A DNA stretch of 64,000 nt, taken from contig JAQWJM010000038.1 of NCBI GenBank assembly GCA_029248335.1, positions 1 through 64,000 of the forward strand, written 5' to 3'. Below, piece by piece: positions 1 through 8,748 of this stretch. Each line of letters begins with the position of its first letter. Position 1 is the first letter of the stretch. This DNA comes from UBA12014 sp029248335. GTDB lineage: Bacteria > Planctomycetota > Phycisphaerae > Phycisphaerales > SM1A02. The position numbers were made by a program, and so were the translations under genes. The notes under the pieces are model-generated. The model was given only the letters and a program-made list of their open reading frames with translations, searched no databases and was not told where the DNA came from.

Positions 1-1386
1 GGCGGTTTCTGGCTCGTTCCCGATGCGGCCCGAGCAAGACTCACGACCGCCGATCTGATCGCCGCCCGACTGATGCGGGATCAGCTGTTCGAGATGCAGG
101 CGACCGAGCTTCGTCCGCTCTTCCAGACACCACCCGCGAACGACGTGCTGGCGAGGGCGAACCGCCTCGACCGGTACTTCATCGTCGAGTTTCCGAACGC
201 CGCGTCCGCCGACGCCGCGATCCACGTGGTGGGTGACCTCGCCGCGATCGGCGGTCCCGTCGAGGCGATCGAACTCGACGCTTCCGGTGGCGTCGCGGCG
301 CCGCCCGACGACCCGTGGTTCGGCTTCCAGTACGGCGTCCTGAACACCGGACAGAACGTCGCCGGCCAGGACGGCATCGTCGGCGCCGACGTCAACGCGA
401 TTCCCGCATGGGACTGGACGGTCGGATCCGAGGACGTGGTCGTCGCGGTGCTCGACTCCGGCGTCGATCCCCACGTCGAATTCGACGACCGACTCCTGCC
501 CGGCTGGAACGTTCCGGACGCGAACGACCAGTTCGACGACGAATGCGGAAGCCACGGAACGCACGTGACCGGCATCCTCGGCGCTCGCGGCGACAACGAC
601 GAAGGCATCGCCGGCGTCGCGTGGCGGCCGCGGATCATGCCGGTGGTCGTCACCAACGGCTGCACGGGTCTCGAGAGCTGGGTGGCGGAGGGAATCGTCT
701 GGGCGGTCGACCATGGCGCCGACATCATCAACATGAGCCTCCAGTATTCGGCGGGTACCGAAGCCTTCGCCGACGCGGTCGCCTACGCCGACGACGCCGG
801 GGTCATCCAGATCGCCGCTGCCGGAAACACCGGTCAGGCGAACGACGTGCAGGCACCGGCCCGATTCCCGCAGACGATCGCGGTCGCCGCGACCGACAAC
901 CGCGACCGGCACGAGTCGTTCTCGAGCGCCGGTCCGGAGATCGATCTCGCCGCCCCGGGCTGGCGGATCTACTCCTGCGTCGGCTCGTCCTCCTACGGCT
1001 ACAAGTCGGGCACCAGCATGGCGGCGCCGTTCGTGACCGGCGCGGTCGCCCTGATGAAGACCGTCGCCCCCGATCTCGATCCCGTCACCGCGAAGGTCAT
1101 GCTGATGATCCACGCGGACGACGTCGAGTCGCTGGGCTTCGATGATCTGACCGGCACCGGTCGGCTCGACGTGGAAGCCTCGCTGCTCGCGCTCGATCCG
1201 CAGCCGCCCGCCCCGGGCGATCTCAACCGGGACGGCGTCGTCGACGGCGAGGACTTCGGAATCATGCTGATGGGCTGGGGACCCTGTCCGTCGGACTGCG
1301 AGGAGACCTGCGTCGGCGATCTCAACGGCGACTGCCGGATCGACGGGCTCGACCTCGGACTTCTCTTCGTCGACTGGACCGGCTGA
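1..1386 (+). CDS. Secreted subtilisin-like serine protease with C-terminal dockerin-like module (5' end missing)
   Basis: The reading frame is open from base 1, so the true start and signal peptide lie outside the window; the first ATG in frame (73) is probably internal. This is an S8 family peptidase. The catalytic triad is visible: Asp at 454-456 in VVVAVLDSGVD, His at 553-555 in GSHGTHVTG, Ser at 1015-1017 in GTSMAAPFVTG. The usual oxyanion Asn region is AAAGNTG. After the protease come two calcium-loop-like repeats, GDLNRDGVVDGEDFGIML and VGDLNGDCRIDGLDLGLLF, the paired dockerin-like tail typical of planctomycete secreted proteins, ending at WTG. The role is presumably extracellular or periplasmic proteolysis; what the tail binds is not known from sequence. 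Family assignment is sure; substrate is unknown. Confidence 0.93.
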   Translation, partial: GGFWLVPDAARARLTTADLIAARLMRDQLFEMQATELRPLFQTPPANDVLARANRLDRYFIVEFPNAASADAAIHVVGDLAAIGGPVEAIELDASGGVAAPPDDPWFGFQYGVLNTGQNVAGQDGIVGADVNAIPAWDWTVGSEDVVVAVLDSGVDPHVEFDDRLLPGWNVPDANDQFDDECGSHGTHVTGILGARGDNDEGIAGVAWRPRIMPVVVTNGCTGLESWVAEGIVWAVDHGADIINMSLQYSAGTEAFADAVAYADDAGVIQIAAAGNTGQANDVQAPARFPQTIAVAATDNRDRHESFSSAGPEIDLAAPGWRIYSCVGSSSYGYKSGTSMAAPFVTGAVALMKTVAPDLDPVTAKVMLMIHADDVESLGFDDLTGTGRLDVEASLLALDPQPPAPGDLNRDGVVDGEDFGIMLMGWGPCPSDCEETCVGDLNGDCRIDGLDLGLLFVDWTG

Positions 1387-1505
1387 GCCCGGCGATCATC
1401 CCGTCTCGCGACGGACGACGATCGCGGCGATGATCTCACGGCGGCGAACCGGCCCGAGGCAGGGCCGGTGGGAACGCCGCTCGAGACCACCTCGGATCCA
1501 GTTCC

Positions 1506-2237
1506 ATGAACGACGTCGTCGACCTGCTCGCCGCACACCGCTCGGTTCGCCGCTTCAAGCCCGATCCCGTGCCTGAAGAACATCTTCAGGCCGCCGTCCG
1601 GGCCGGCCGGCAGGCGGCGACGAGTTCGAACATCCAGGCCTATGCCGCGATCCGCATCACCGACCGGGCGGTCCGAGATCGACTGGTCCCGCTCACCGGT
1701 GGGCAGGAGAAGGTCGCCGCCTGCCCGCTCTTCCTCGTGATCTGCGGGGATGTCCGGCGACATCGGCTGCTCGCGGCTCGTGCGGACGTGCCGTACGCGT
1801 CGAATCTCGAGGGATTCATGCTCGCGGTGATCGACGCGACCCTGTTCGCGCAGAACATGGTGGTCGCGTTCGAGTCCATGGGGTATGGAACGTGCTACAT
1901 CGGCGGGCTTCGCAACGATCTGCCGGCGCTGCACGAGGTCCTTCGCACGCCCGAGGGCGTCTGGCCGCTCTTCGGGTTGTGCATCGGGACGCCGGATCAG
2001 GAGACCTCGGTGCGTCCACGGCTCGCCCCCGAGGCCGTGCTCTTCGATGATGCCTATCCCGACGATGATGCCGTGCTCGCCGCCGTGGACGACTACGACC
2101 GGACCATCGGCGACTGGTATCGAGCCAACGGCATGAAGACGCCGGACTGGTCCTCCCGGATCCAGCGGCACTTCGAGGAACTCCATCGGACCGGGAATTC
2201 CGCCTGGTACCGGGACGCCGGAGCGTCTTTCGACTGA
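1506..2237 (+). CDS. NfsA/NfrA-like FMN-dependent nitroreductase family oxidoreductase
   Basis: A 243-residue protein of the nitroreductase fold. The N-terminus has the family FMN phosphate-binding pattern HRSVRRFKPDPVPEE followed by ATSSNIQAYAAIRI, and the middle has GYGTCYIGGLRND and WPLFGLCIGTPDQ, which match the NADPH-dependent NfsA/NfrA branch (flavin or nitro-compound reductases). Such enzymes are cytoplasmic, usually homodimeric, and transfer two electrons from NAD(P)H to quinones, nitroaromatics or flavins. The physiological substrate cannot be told here. It stands alone between the protease and the DUF151 gene; no strong Shine-Dalgarno sequence precedes the ATG. The family assignment is secure, the exact activity is not. 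Confidence 0.88.
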   Translation: MNDVVDLLAAHRSVRRFKPDPVPEEHLQAAVRAGRQAATSSNIQAYAAIRITDRAVRDRLVPLTGGQEKVAACPLFLVICGDVRRHRLLAARADVPYASNLEGFMLAVIDATLFAQNMVVAFESMGYGTCYIGGLRNDLPALHEVLRTPEGVWPLFGLCIGTPDQETSVRPRLAPEAVLFDDAYPDDDAVLAAVDDYDRTIGDWYRANGMKTPDWSSRIQRHFEELHRTGNSAWYRDAGASFD

Positions 2238-2332
2238 TTCGTCGTCATCGAAGGCGATAGGATGTCCCAGCCGATCGACCATGTTCGCGACGATGCTCGT
2301 CGGCGAACCGACCGGTCAAAGGAGTGCTTCGG

Positions 2333-2827
2333 ATGCTCGTGAAGGTGACGCTCGCCCGACTGCTGATTCGCGAAATGGCGGATTCGCAGTTCGTCACGCT
2401 CCAGGAGGAGGGCGGCGATCGCATGTTCCCGATCGCGATCGGTCTCCCCGAAGCCTTCGCGATCGAGCGTCGCCTGCGAAAGACCCCGATCCCCCGTCCC
2501 CAGACCCACGATCTGCTCGGCAACGTGATCGAACTCCTGGGCGGGACGCTCGTCCAGATCGTCATCCACGCCCTCGAAGAGGGGACCTTCTTCGCGAAGC
2601 TCGTGATCCGCCAGGGCGACGAGATGGTGGAGGTCGATTCGCGGCCGTCCGACGCGATCGCCCTCGGTGTCCGCTCGGACGTGCCGATCTTCGTGGTGGA
2701 CTCGGTGCTTGAAGAGGCGTCCAGCGAACCGACCACCGATCAGCAGCCTCCGGAACATCCCGGATGGATGCCGGACTTCGACGACGCCGAGGACGAGTCC
2801 GAGGACGGCGAGGATGGATTCGCGTGA
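2333..2827 (+). CDS. DUF151 bifunctional nuclease-like protein
   Basis: A 164-residue protein carrying the bifunctional nuclease (DUF151) fold. The conserved blocks are FPIAIGLPEAFAIE, PRPQTHDLL and the hallmark DSRPSDAIALGVR near the middle; the last 35 residues are an acidic tail (DDAEDESEDGEDG). The ATG at 2333 is preferred over an upstream in-frame GTG at 2324 because GGAG at 2321-2324 sits 8 bases before it. Members of this family have been reported to have DNase/RNase activity in plants and bacteria, but the cellular role in bacteria is uncertain. The stop overlaps the GTG start of truD by four bases, so the two are translationally coupled. Confidence 0.88.
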   Translation: MLVKVTLARLLIREMADSQFVTLQEEGGDRMFPIAIGLPEAFAIERRLRKTPIPRPQTHDLLGNVIELLGGTLVQIVIHALEEGTFFAKLVIRQGDEMVEVDSRPSDAIALGVRSDVPIFVVDSVLEEASSEPTTDQQPPEHPGWMPDFDDAEDESEDGEDGFA

Positions 2828-4197
2828 GCAATCGCCCCGACGACGATCTTCACATCGCGCCCCCGACGGCACCCGGCGTGCTCGGCGATCCGATGCCGCA
2901 GGGCCGGATTCTCGACACACCGCTTCTCGCGGGCAGGATCAAGCTTCGCGACGACGACTTCATGGTCGACGAGCTGCCCCTGTACGAGCCGCGTGGGGAA
3001 GGTGAGCATCTCTACCTCCGTGTCCAGAAACGCGGGCTCGCCCACACCGAACTGCTGGGCATCCTGCGTCGTCACTTCAAGGTGAAGGAGTCGGCGATCG
3101 GGGCGGCGGGGATGAAGGACCGCGTCGCGATGACCGGCCAGACGATCTCGATCCATCTCCCCGGCACGCACGGCCCGCCCGCGGAGGTCGCGACCGCGAT
3201 CGAGGATTCCCGGGTGCAGATCGTCTGGGCGGACTGGCACACCAACAAGTTGCGTCGAGGGCATCTCGCCGGCAATCGATTCTCGATCCGGATCCGAGAT
3301 CTCGATCCGCTGCAGGCCCCCGCGGTCTGGCGGGCGATGCAGGAGCTCGAAAAGCGGGGGGTGCCGAACCACTACGGCACCCAGCGATTCGGGTATCGCC
3401 GCAACACCCATCGCCTCGGGCGGATGATCCTGGCCCGGGACTGGGACGGACTCGCCGCCGAGATGCTCGGCACCACGGGCTCTTGGTTCCCGGCGCACCA
3501 GCGAGGCCAGCGCGAGGCGTTCGAAGCGGGCCGGTTCGACGAGGCCGCGAAGGGCTGGGGTCGCCGCGACGTCGCGGAGCGGGGGATGGCCAACGCGATC
3601 GCGAAGGGGCGATCCACGGAGGAGGCGGTCGCCACGGTCTCGAGGCAGATGCGCAACTTCTGGGTGAGTGCGCTCCAGTCGTCGATCTTCAACCATCTCC
3701 TCGAGGAGCGGATCAAGGCCGGGACGATCGATCGGATCCTCGAAGGGGACGTGGCCTTCCGCCACGACAGTCGTCGAAGTTTCCTCGCGGACGCGGGAAT
3801 GCTGGAACGAGAGGATCTCGCGGCTCAGGCGGCCGCCTTCGAACTCTCTCCCGGCGGGCCCATCCTCGGGCCGGGCATGCCGCAGGCCACGGGTGCGGTT
3901 CTGGATTCCGAACGGGCGGCCTTCGCCGATGCCGGCGTGGATGCGACGGCCTTCGCCGGAGACGGACTGGATTTCAAGGGAACCCGCCGCCCCTACCGGA
4001 TCCGGATCACGAATCTCGAACTCGACTCCGGCTTCGACGAGCACGGCCCGTACGTTCGGACGGCCTTCGATCTTCCGCGCGGTTCCTACGCCACGGTCGT
4101 GCTGCGTGAGATCATCGGCGACGACGGTGTCGAGGCGCACCGTCGTGACAAGCGTGACCGGAACGCCTTCAAGAAGGATGAGACCAAGGACGCCTGA
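2824..4197 (+). CDS. truD: tRNA pseudouridine synthase D
   Basis: TruD makes pseudouridine at position 13 of tRNAs. The 457-residue product contains the catalytic Asp (D99) in AAGMKDRVAMTGQ, the TruD motif PNHYGTQRFGYRRNTHRLG, and NFWVSALQSSIFNHLL. The start is GTG at 2824, inside the GTGA overlap with the DUF151 stop; a longer in-frame extension back to 2764 would run through the DUF151 C-terminus and is not needed. The protein is longer than E. coli TruD (about 350 residues) because of a larger TRUD domain, as in many non-proteobacterial members. It is the last gene before a hairpin with a T-rich tail. Confidence 0.93.
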   Translation: MSNRPDDDLHIAPPTAPGVLGDPMPQGRILDTPLLAGRIKLRDDDFMVDELPLYEPRGEGEHLYLRVQKRGLAHTELLGILRRHFKVKESAIGAAGMKDRVAMTGQTISIHLPGTHGPPAEVATAIEDSRVQIVWADWHTNKLRRGHLAGNRFSIRIRDLDPLQAPAVWRAMQELEKRGVPNHYGTQRFGYRRNTHRLGRMILARDWDGLAAEMLGTTGSWFPAHQRGQREAFEAGRFDEAAKGWGRRDVAERGMANAIAKGRSTEEAVATVSRQMRNFWVSALQSSIFNHLLEERIKAGTIDRILEGDVAFRHDSRRSFLADAGMLEREDLAAQAAAFELSPGGPILGPGMPQATGAVLDSERAAFADAGVDATAFAGDGLDFKGTRRPYRIRITNLELDSGFDEHGPYVRTAFDLPRGSYATVVLREIIGDDGVEAHRRDKRDRNAFKKDETKDA

Positions 4198-4229
4198 CCG
4201 GACCGGGCCGTTTGAAACGGTCAGTTCGG

Positions 4230-4255
4230 TCGCCCTCGGCGAATTGTTTCTTTTT
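4230..4255 (+). terminator. Probable intrinsic terminator after truD
   Basis: A perfect 5-bp stem TCGCC/GGCGA (4230-4234 with 4238-4242) closes a CTC loop and is followed by a T-rich run ATTGTTTCTTTTT. It lies 33 bases after the truD stop. The stem is short, so strength is uncertain, but a T tract is rare in this GC-rich sequence. Confidence 0.5.
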
Positions 4256-4264
4256 CGGCGGCGT

Positions 4265-4291
4265 TTGTCGTCGGGCCGGACGTGCTATATT
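4265..4291 (+). promoter_or_regulatory. Possible sigma70-type promoter for the first oxidase cluster
   Basis: TTGTCG at 4265-4270 and TATATT at 4286-4291 are separated by 15 bases, shorter than the ideal 17. The TATATT stands out in a GC-rich background, follows the truD terminator and lies 56 bases before the coxB start. This is a motif match only. Confidence 0.35.
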
Positions 4292-4347
4292 CGCCGCGCC
4301 GAAGGGTGGGTGTGCCCGGAGGTCCGAAGTCGAAAGGAAGATTCGTC

Positions 4348-5523
4348 TTGCGAGGATGCCGGTCCCTGATCGCGATCGTCTTCTGCGTCGCCCTTGGTGT
4401 GACGGCCATCGGTGCGCCCGCGGGCGGTCTGCAGGACGACACCAACGCCTCCGCCGCCGGCCCGCCGGTTCCGCCCGCCCCTGCGCCGGTCCGACAGCCC
4501 GACGGTTCGGTCGCCGACCTCGATGCGAAACTGGTGGTCTGCGACCCGAACGCCCCACCGGTGTCCGGCGCCGGCGTGACCAGCATCTTCGAGGCCGAAT
4601 CGCCACCGACCCGGGAGATCCGTGAACTCGGATTCCTCGTCTTCGCGATCTGCATCGGGATCTTCGTGGTGGTCCAGGGATTCCTGGTGCTCGCGATCGT
4701 CCGCGGGATCCGGTCCCGACGGGCCGCGCGGGATGAAGGCGTCTCCGCCGAGCCGACGCAGGTCTACGGCAGCGTTCCGATCGAAGTCGCGTGGACGGTG
4801 ATTCCGACCATCATCGTGTTCGTCCTGACGATGATCACCATCCGGACCATCCGCGACATCGACATCACCTCGCCGCCCGAGGATGCGTTGGAGGTGGTCG
4901 TGATCGGACATCAGTGGTGGTGGGAGTTCCGCTATCCCAACGATGCCGGCGAAGTGGTGACCGCGAACGAGATGCATGTTCCGGTGGGGCGACCGATCTG
5001 GCTCCGGCTGGAATCCGCGGACGTGATCCACAGTTTCTGGGTCCCGCGACTCGCGGGCAAGATGGACCTGATTCCGGGCCACACCAACTACACCTGGTTC
5101 GAGGCGGAGCGGGCCGGGATCTACCTCGGGCAGTGCGCCGAGTACTGCGGCACCCAGCACGCCCACATGCTCATCCGCGTCTACGCGGACGAGCCCGAGG
5201 CCTTCGACGCCTGGCTCGACGCCCAGCGGAAGCCGGGGGTCGAGGATCCGAAGGTGGCCACGGGGCGAGGAGTCTTCGCGGAATACGCGTGTCTCAACTG
5301 CCACACGGTCGACGGGACGAGCGACGGCATGTTCGGGCCGAACCTCACTCACCTCGCAAGCCGTGACACCATCGGTTCCGGGTTCATTCCGCTCAACCGT
5401 GAGAATCTGCGGGCCTGGATCGACGATCCGGCCCAGTTGAAGATCGGTTGCAACATGCCCTCCCTCAAGCTCGATGCCGCGGAACTCGACGCGGTGACCG
5501 ACTACCTCCTGACGTTGAACTGA
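4348..5523 (+). CDS. coxB: Cytochrome c oxidase subunit II with fused cytochrome c domain
   Basis: Subunit II accepts electrons at the CuA site and passes them to subunit I. The TTG start at 4348 is chosen because AAAGGAAG lies 7-14 bases upstream and the protein then begins with a clean signal peptide; the frame is open farther up but without a ribosome site. Two membrane helices follow (around 95-120 and 145-165). CuA ligands are in QCAEYCGTQHAHM: C263, C267, H271, M274. The C-terminus is a cytochrome c domain with CLNCH at 315-319 and an axial Met candidate in NMPSL. The fusion makes this a caa3-type subunit. It is the first gene of a run that continues to 14500. Confidence 0.93.
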   Translation: MRGCRSLIAIVFCVALGVTAIGAPAGGLQDDTNASAAGPPVPPAPAPVRQPDGSVADLDAKLVVCDPNAPPVSGAGVTSIFEAESPPTREIRELGFLVFAICIGIFVVVQGFLVLAIVRGIRSRRAARDEGVSAEPTQVYGSVPIEVAWTVIPTIIVFVLTMITIRTIRDIDITSPPEDALEVVVIGHQWWWEFRYPNDAGEVVTANEMHVPVGRPIWLRLESADVIHSFWVPRLAGKMDLIPGHTNYTWFEAERAGIYLGQCAEYCGTQHAHMLIRVYADEPEAFDAWLDAQRKPGVEDPKVATGRGVFAEYACLNCHTVDGTSDGMFGPNLTHLASRDTIGSGFIPLNRENLRAWIDDPAQLKIGCNMPSLKLDAAELDAVTDYLLTLN

Positions 5524-5536
5524 CCGAAAGTCGACC

Positions 5537-7222
5537 ATGAGTACCGCACCACGACATCCGGGACCGGCCTCGCTGCCCAGCCATGGTGGTCGTGGGCGCT
5601 TCTGGGAGTCGGTCATGCAGTGGGCGATCTCGGTCGACCACAAGAAGCTCGCCCTCATGTACATCGGGGCGGGACTCTGCTTCTTCCTGGTGGCGGGACT
5701 CGAAGCGGCGTTCATGCGGCTCCAGCTGGCGCGGGCCGAGAACGACGTGATCGATCCGGAGACGTTCAACCAGCTCTTCACCATGCACGGCACCACGATG
5801 GTGTTCCTCGTCGGCATGCCCATCCTGCTGGGATTCGGCAACTACCTGATCCCGCTCATGGTCGGCGCGCGGGACATGGCGTTCCCCCGATTGAACGCGT
5901 TCGGTTTCTGGCTCTTCATCTTCGGCGGGCTGCTGCTCTACTTCAGCTACCTCGGGGCCGACGGCCTGTACGGTGCCGGCACCGCGCCGGACGTCGGCTG
6001 GTTCGCGTACGCCCCGTTGACCAGCCGCACCTTCAGCCGCGGCAACAGCACCGACTACTGGATCCTCGGGATCATGGTCAGCGGTTTCGGCAGCATGACC
6101 ACCGCGATCAACTTCATCGCGACGATCCTCTGCATGCGTTGCCCGGGCATGACGCTGATGCGGATGCCCATGATCGGCTGGATGATGCTGGTGGTCGCGT
6201 TCCTGGTGCTGGTGGCGATCCCGATCCTCACCGGCGCCCAGATCATGCTCCTTCTGGACCGCACGCTCGGAGCGCACTTCTTCGATCCGGAGACGCAGGG
6301 ATCGGCCATTCTCTGGCAGCATCTCTTCTGGTTCTTCGGGCATCCGGAGGTCTACATCCTGATCCTGCCCGCGTTCGGATTCGTGAGCGAGATCATGCCG
6401 ACGTTCAGTCGGAAGGTCCTCTTCGGCTATCCGCTGATGGTGGCCGCGACGGTCGGAATCGGATTCATCTCGCTCGGCGTCTGGGCCCACCACATGTTCG
6501 TGGTCGGGCTGGGGCCGGTCCTCGACTCGTTCTTCGGCGCGACGACCTTCCTGATATCCGTTCCCACCGGGATCAAGATCTTCAACTGGCTGGGCACGAT
6601 GTGGGGCGGACGACTCCACTTCACGACCCCGATGCTCTTCGTGACCGGTTTCGTCGCCATGTTCGTGATCGGCGGCCTGACCGGGATCATGCTCGCGACC
6701 GTGCCGCTCGACTGGCAGCTCTCCGACAGTTACTTCGTGGTCGGGCACTTCCACTACGTCCTGTTCGGCGGCACGGTGTTCGGGATCTTCGGCGCGATCT
6801 TCTACTGGTTCCCGAAGGCGACCGGACGGATGCTCGACGAGCGGCTCGGCAAGTGGACCTTCTGGCTGCTGTTCATCGGTTTCACCCTGACCTTCATGCC
6901 GATGCACGTCTCCGGCGCCCTCGGCATGCCGCGGCGGATCTACACCTACGAAGCCGATCGCGGCTGGGAGATCTGGAACCTCATCAGCTCGATCGGCGTG
7001 CCGTTCCAGATGGCCGGGGTCGCGCTCTTCCTCTGGAACGCCATCAAATCCCTGCGTCGCGGCCCGGTGGCCGGTGACGACCCGTGGGACGCCTGGACCC
7101 TCGAATGGTCGACGACCAGTCCGCCGCCGGAATGGAACTTCGATCGAATCCCGACCTGCACCAGCGCCCGTCCCTTGTGGGACCGGAAGAACCCGGAGGA
7201 TCCCGATGCGTACTACGAGTGA
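5537..7222 (+). CDS. coxA: Cytochrome c oxidase subunit I, A1 type
   Basis: The 561-residue catalytic subunit of an aa3-type heme-copper oxidase, with 12 or more membrane helices. The active-site sequence FFGHPEVYILILPAFG (H269, E271, Y273) holds the CuB His, the cross-linked Tyr and the glutamate of the D proton channel, which marks the A1 subclass. The K-channel lysine is in SVPTGIKIFNW, the CuB His pair is in WAHHMF, and heme ligands are in VGHFHYV. The gene begins 13 bases after coxB. It contrasts with the second subunit I at 31323, which has YSHPAVY in the same place. Confidence 0.96.
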   Translation: MSTAPRHPGPASLPSHGGRGRFWESVMQWAISVDHKKLALMYIGAGLCFFLVAGLEAAFMRLQLARAENDVIDPETFNQLFTMHGTTMVFLVGMPILLGFGNYLIPLMVGARDMAFPRLNAFGFWLFIFGGLLLYFSYLGADGLYGAGTAPDVGWFAYAPLTSRTFSRGNSTDYWILGIMVSGFGSMTTAINFIATILCMRCPGMTLMRMPMIGWMMLVVAFLVLVAIPILTGAQIMLLLDRTLGAHFFDPETQGSAILWQHLFWFFGHPEVYILILPAFGFVSEIMPTFSRKVLFGYPLMVAATVGIGFISLGVWAHHMFVVGLGPVLDSFFGATTFLISVPTGIKIFNWLGTMWGGRLHFTTPMLFVTGFVAMFVIGGLTGIMLATVPLDWQLSDSYFVVGHFHYVLFGGTVFGIFGAIFYWFPKATGRMLDERLGKWTFWLLFIGFTLTFMPMHVSGALGMPRRIYTYEADRGWEIWNLISSIGVPFQMAGVALFLWNAIKSLRRGPVAGDDPWDAWTLEWSTTSPPPEWNFDRIPTCTSARPLWDRKNPEDPDAYYE

Positions 7223-7267
7223 TCACCGGCGTGGTCCGGCGGGTCGATCCGGACGGGCGGTGCGGGC

Positions 7268-7897
7268 ATGACCGCGCTTCCCGCCAACCAGGAGGCCGGC
7301 GTGACGCTTCGGTCACCCCTGTCCCGCGCCAAGGTCGGGATGGCCTGCCTCATCTTCATGGAGAGCGCGATCTTCAGCGCGTTCCTCGTGACCTATCTCT
7401 ACTACATCGGGAAGAGCCCGGACGGTCCCCAGCCGCTGGAATGCCTCGAACTCGGACTGGTGCTGATCAACAGCGCGTGCCTGATCTCCTCCAGTTTCAC
7501 GGTGGTGATCGCGGTCCGGGCCCTCGCCCGCGGTGCGATGGGTGCGTTCCGGTTCTGGCTCGCCCTGACCATCCTGCTGGGGATCGAATTCCTCGTCGGC
7601 ACCGGCTACGAATGGTGGGGGCTCATCGAGGACAAGGGCCTCACCATCCAGTCGAACGCGTTCGGCACGAACTTCTATTCGCTCGTCGGCCTTCACGCCT
7701 TCCACGTGATCGTCGGGATGCTGATGCTGGTCGTCATCCTGCTGCTCTCGATCTTCGGATGCATCCGGCCCGATCGCGACCACCAGCGGGTCGACATCGC
7801 GACCTGGTACTGGCACTTCGTCGACGTGGTCTGGATTCTCGTCTTCACCCTGGTCTACATCGTCGGCCGGGTGCCGCAGGGAGCGCCGGCATCATGA
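7268..7897 (+). CDS. coxC: Cytochrome c oxidase subunit III
   Basis: A 209-residue membrane protein with five predicted helices, the short bacterial form of subunit III. Typical features are GMACLIFMESAIFSAFLVTY at helix 1, EWWGLI, FYSLVGLHAFHVIVGM and ATWYWHFVDVVWILVFTLVY. Subunit III stabilises the oxidase and supports proton uptake into the D channel. The stop overlaps the ATG of the next gene (ATGA at 7894-7897). Confidence 0.9.
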   Translation: MTALPANQEAGVTLRSPLSRAKVGMACLIFMESAIFSAFLVTYLYYIGKSPDGPQPLECLELGLVLINSACLISSSFTVVIAVRALARGAMGAFRFWLALTILLGIEFLVGTGYEWWGLIEDKGLTIQSNAFGTNFYSLVGLHAFHVIVGMLMLVVILLLSIFGCIRPDRDHQRVDIATWYWHFVDVVWILVFTLVYIVGRVPQGAPAS

Positions 7898-8748
7898 CGG
7901 AGCGAGCGGAGCAACGAGACGAACGGGCGGCGCTCGCCCCCCGCGAGGCCCGGGAGATGCCGTACCTCCGGGCGATTCCGCGGCCGACGCCGTGGCCGAT
8001 CATCACCGCGTTCGGGGTGACCTTCATGTTCGCCGCGATCGTCACCAACATCTTCGTGGTGGTGGTGGGGGCGGTGTTCGCGCTGGTGGGCGTGATCGGT
8101 TGGTTCCGCGAGGTCTTCCCGCACGAGAACGTCGAGGCGATCCCGGTCGCGGACTGCGAGATGCCGCTGCCGCCCCCCGAGTTCGCGCCGCGTCCGAAGA
8201 AGACGCCCCGCAACGTCGTCCCCGAGCGGATCCATCCGTATCGAAGCGGCGTGAAGGGTGCGATCGCCGGTGCGATCGCGATGGCGGTCGTCGCCGCCGC
8301 ATGGGGCGTGATCGACGCCGGAAGTCTCTGGCTGCCCATCAACCTGCTCGCGGGCACCGTGCTCCCCTCCATCGGCGAGGCGACGGAAGCGCAGCTCAAG
8401 GCGTTCAACGCGACCTGGTTCGCGACGTCGATCGGTCTGCACGCCTTCCTCAGCCTCTCCGTGGGCATGGTCTTCGTGGTGTCGCTTCCCATGATGCCGC
8501 GGCGACCGTTGCTCGCCGGCGGCCTGATCGCGCCGGTCATCTGGACCGGAATCGCGTGGGCGACGCTCCGGGTCGTGAACCCGACGCTCGAGGACTACAT
8601 CTCGTGGCCGTGGTTCCTCGGAAGCCAGGTGGCGTTCGGGCTGGCCTGCGGGTTCGTGATCTCCCGTGCGACGATGGTGCCGCTCCAGGTGGGCTGGAGC
8701 CTCGAGCGACGGATGGGCGTCGAGCGGACGGAGGATGACGAATCGTGA
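7894..8748 (+). CDS. Unknown membrane protein of the oxidase cluster
   Basis: This 284-residue protein is not one I can name. It starts at ATG 7894 in a four-base overlap with coxC; the frame is open far upstream, but that extension lies inside subunit III. The N-terminal part has two close hydrophobic segments (about 30-70), a layout like the small subunit IV-type proteins of oxidases. After a proline-rich linker (PLPPPEFAPRPKKTP) there are about four more helices, including GLHAFLSLSVGMVFVVSLP. It may be an accessory subunit or assembly factor of the A1 oxidase, judged only from position. The stop overlaps the next GTG. Confidence 0.7.
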   Translation: MTERAEQRDERAALAPREAREMPYLRAIPRPTPWPIITAFGVTFMFAAIVTNIFVVVVGAVFALVGVIGWFREVFPHENVEAIPVADCEMPLPPPEFAPRPKKTPRNVVPERIHPYRSGVKGAIAGAIAMAVVAAAWGVIDAGSLWLPINLLAGTVLPSIGEATEAQLKAFNATWFATSIGLHAFLSLSVGMVFVVSLPMMPRRPLLAGGLIAPVIWTGIAWATLRVVNPTLEDYISWPWFLGSQVAFGLACGFVISRATMVPLQVGWSLERRMGVERTEDDES

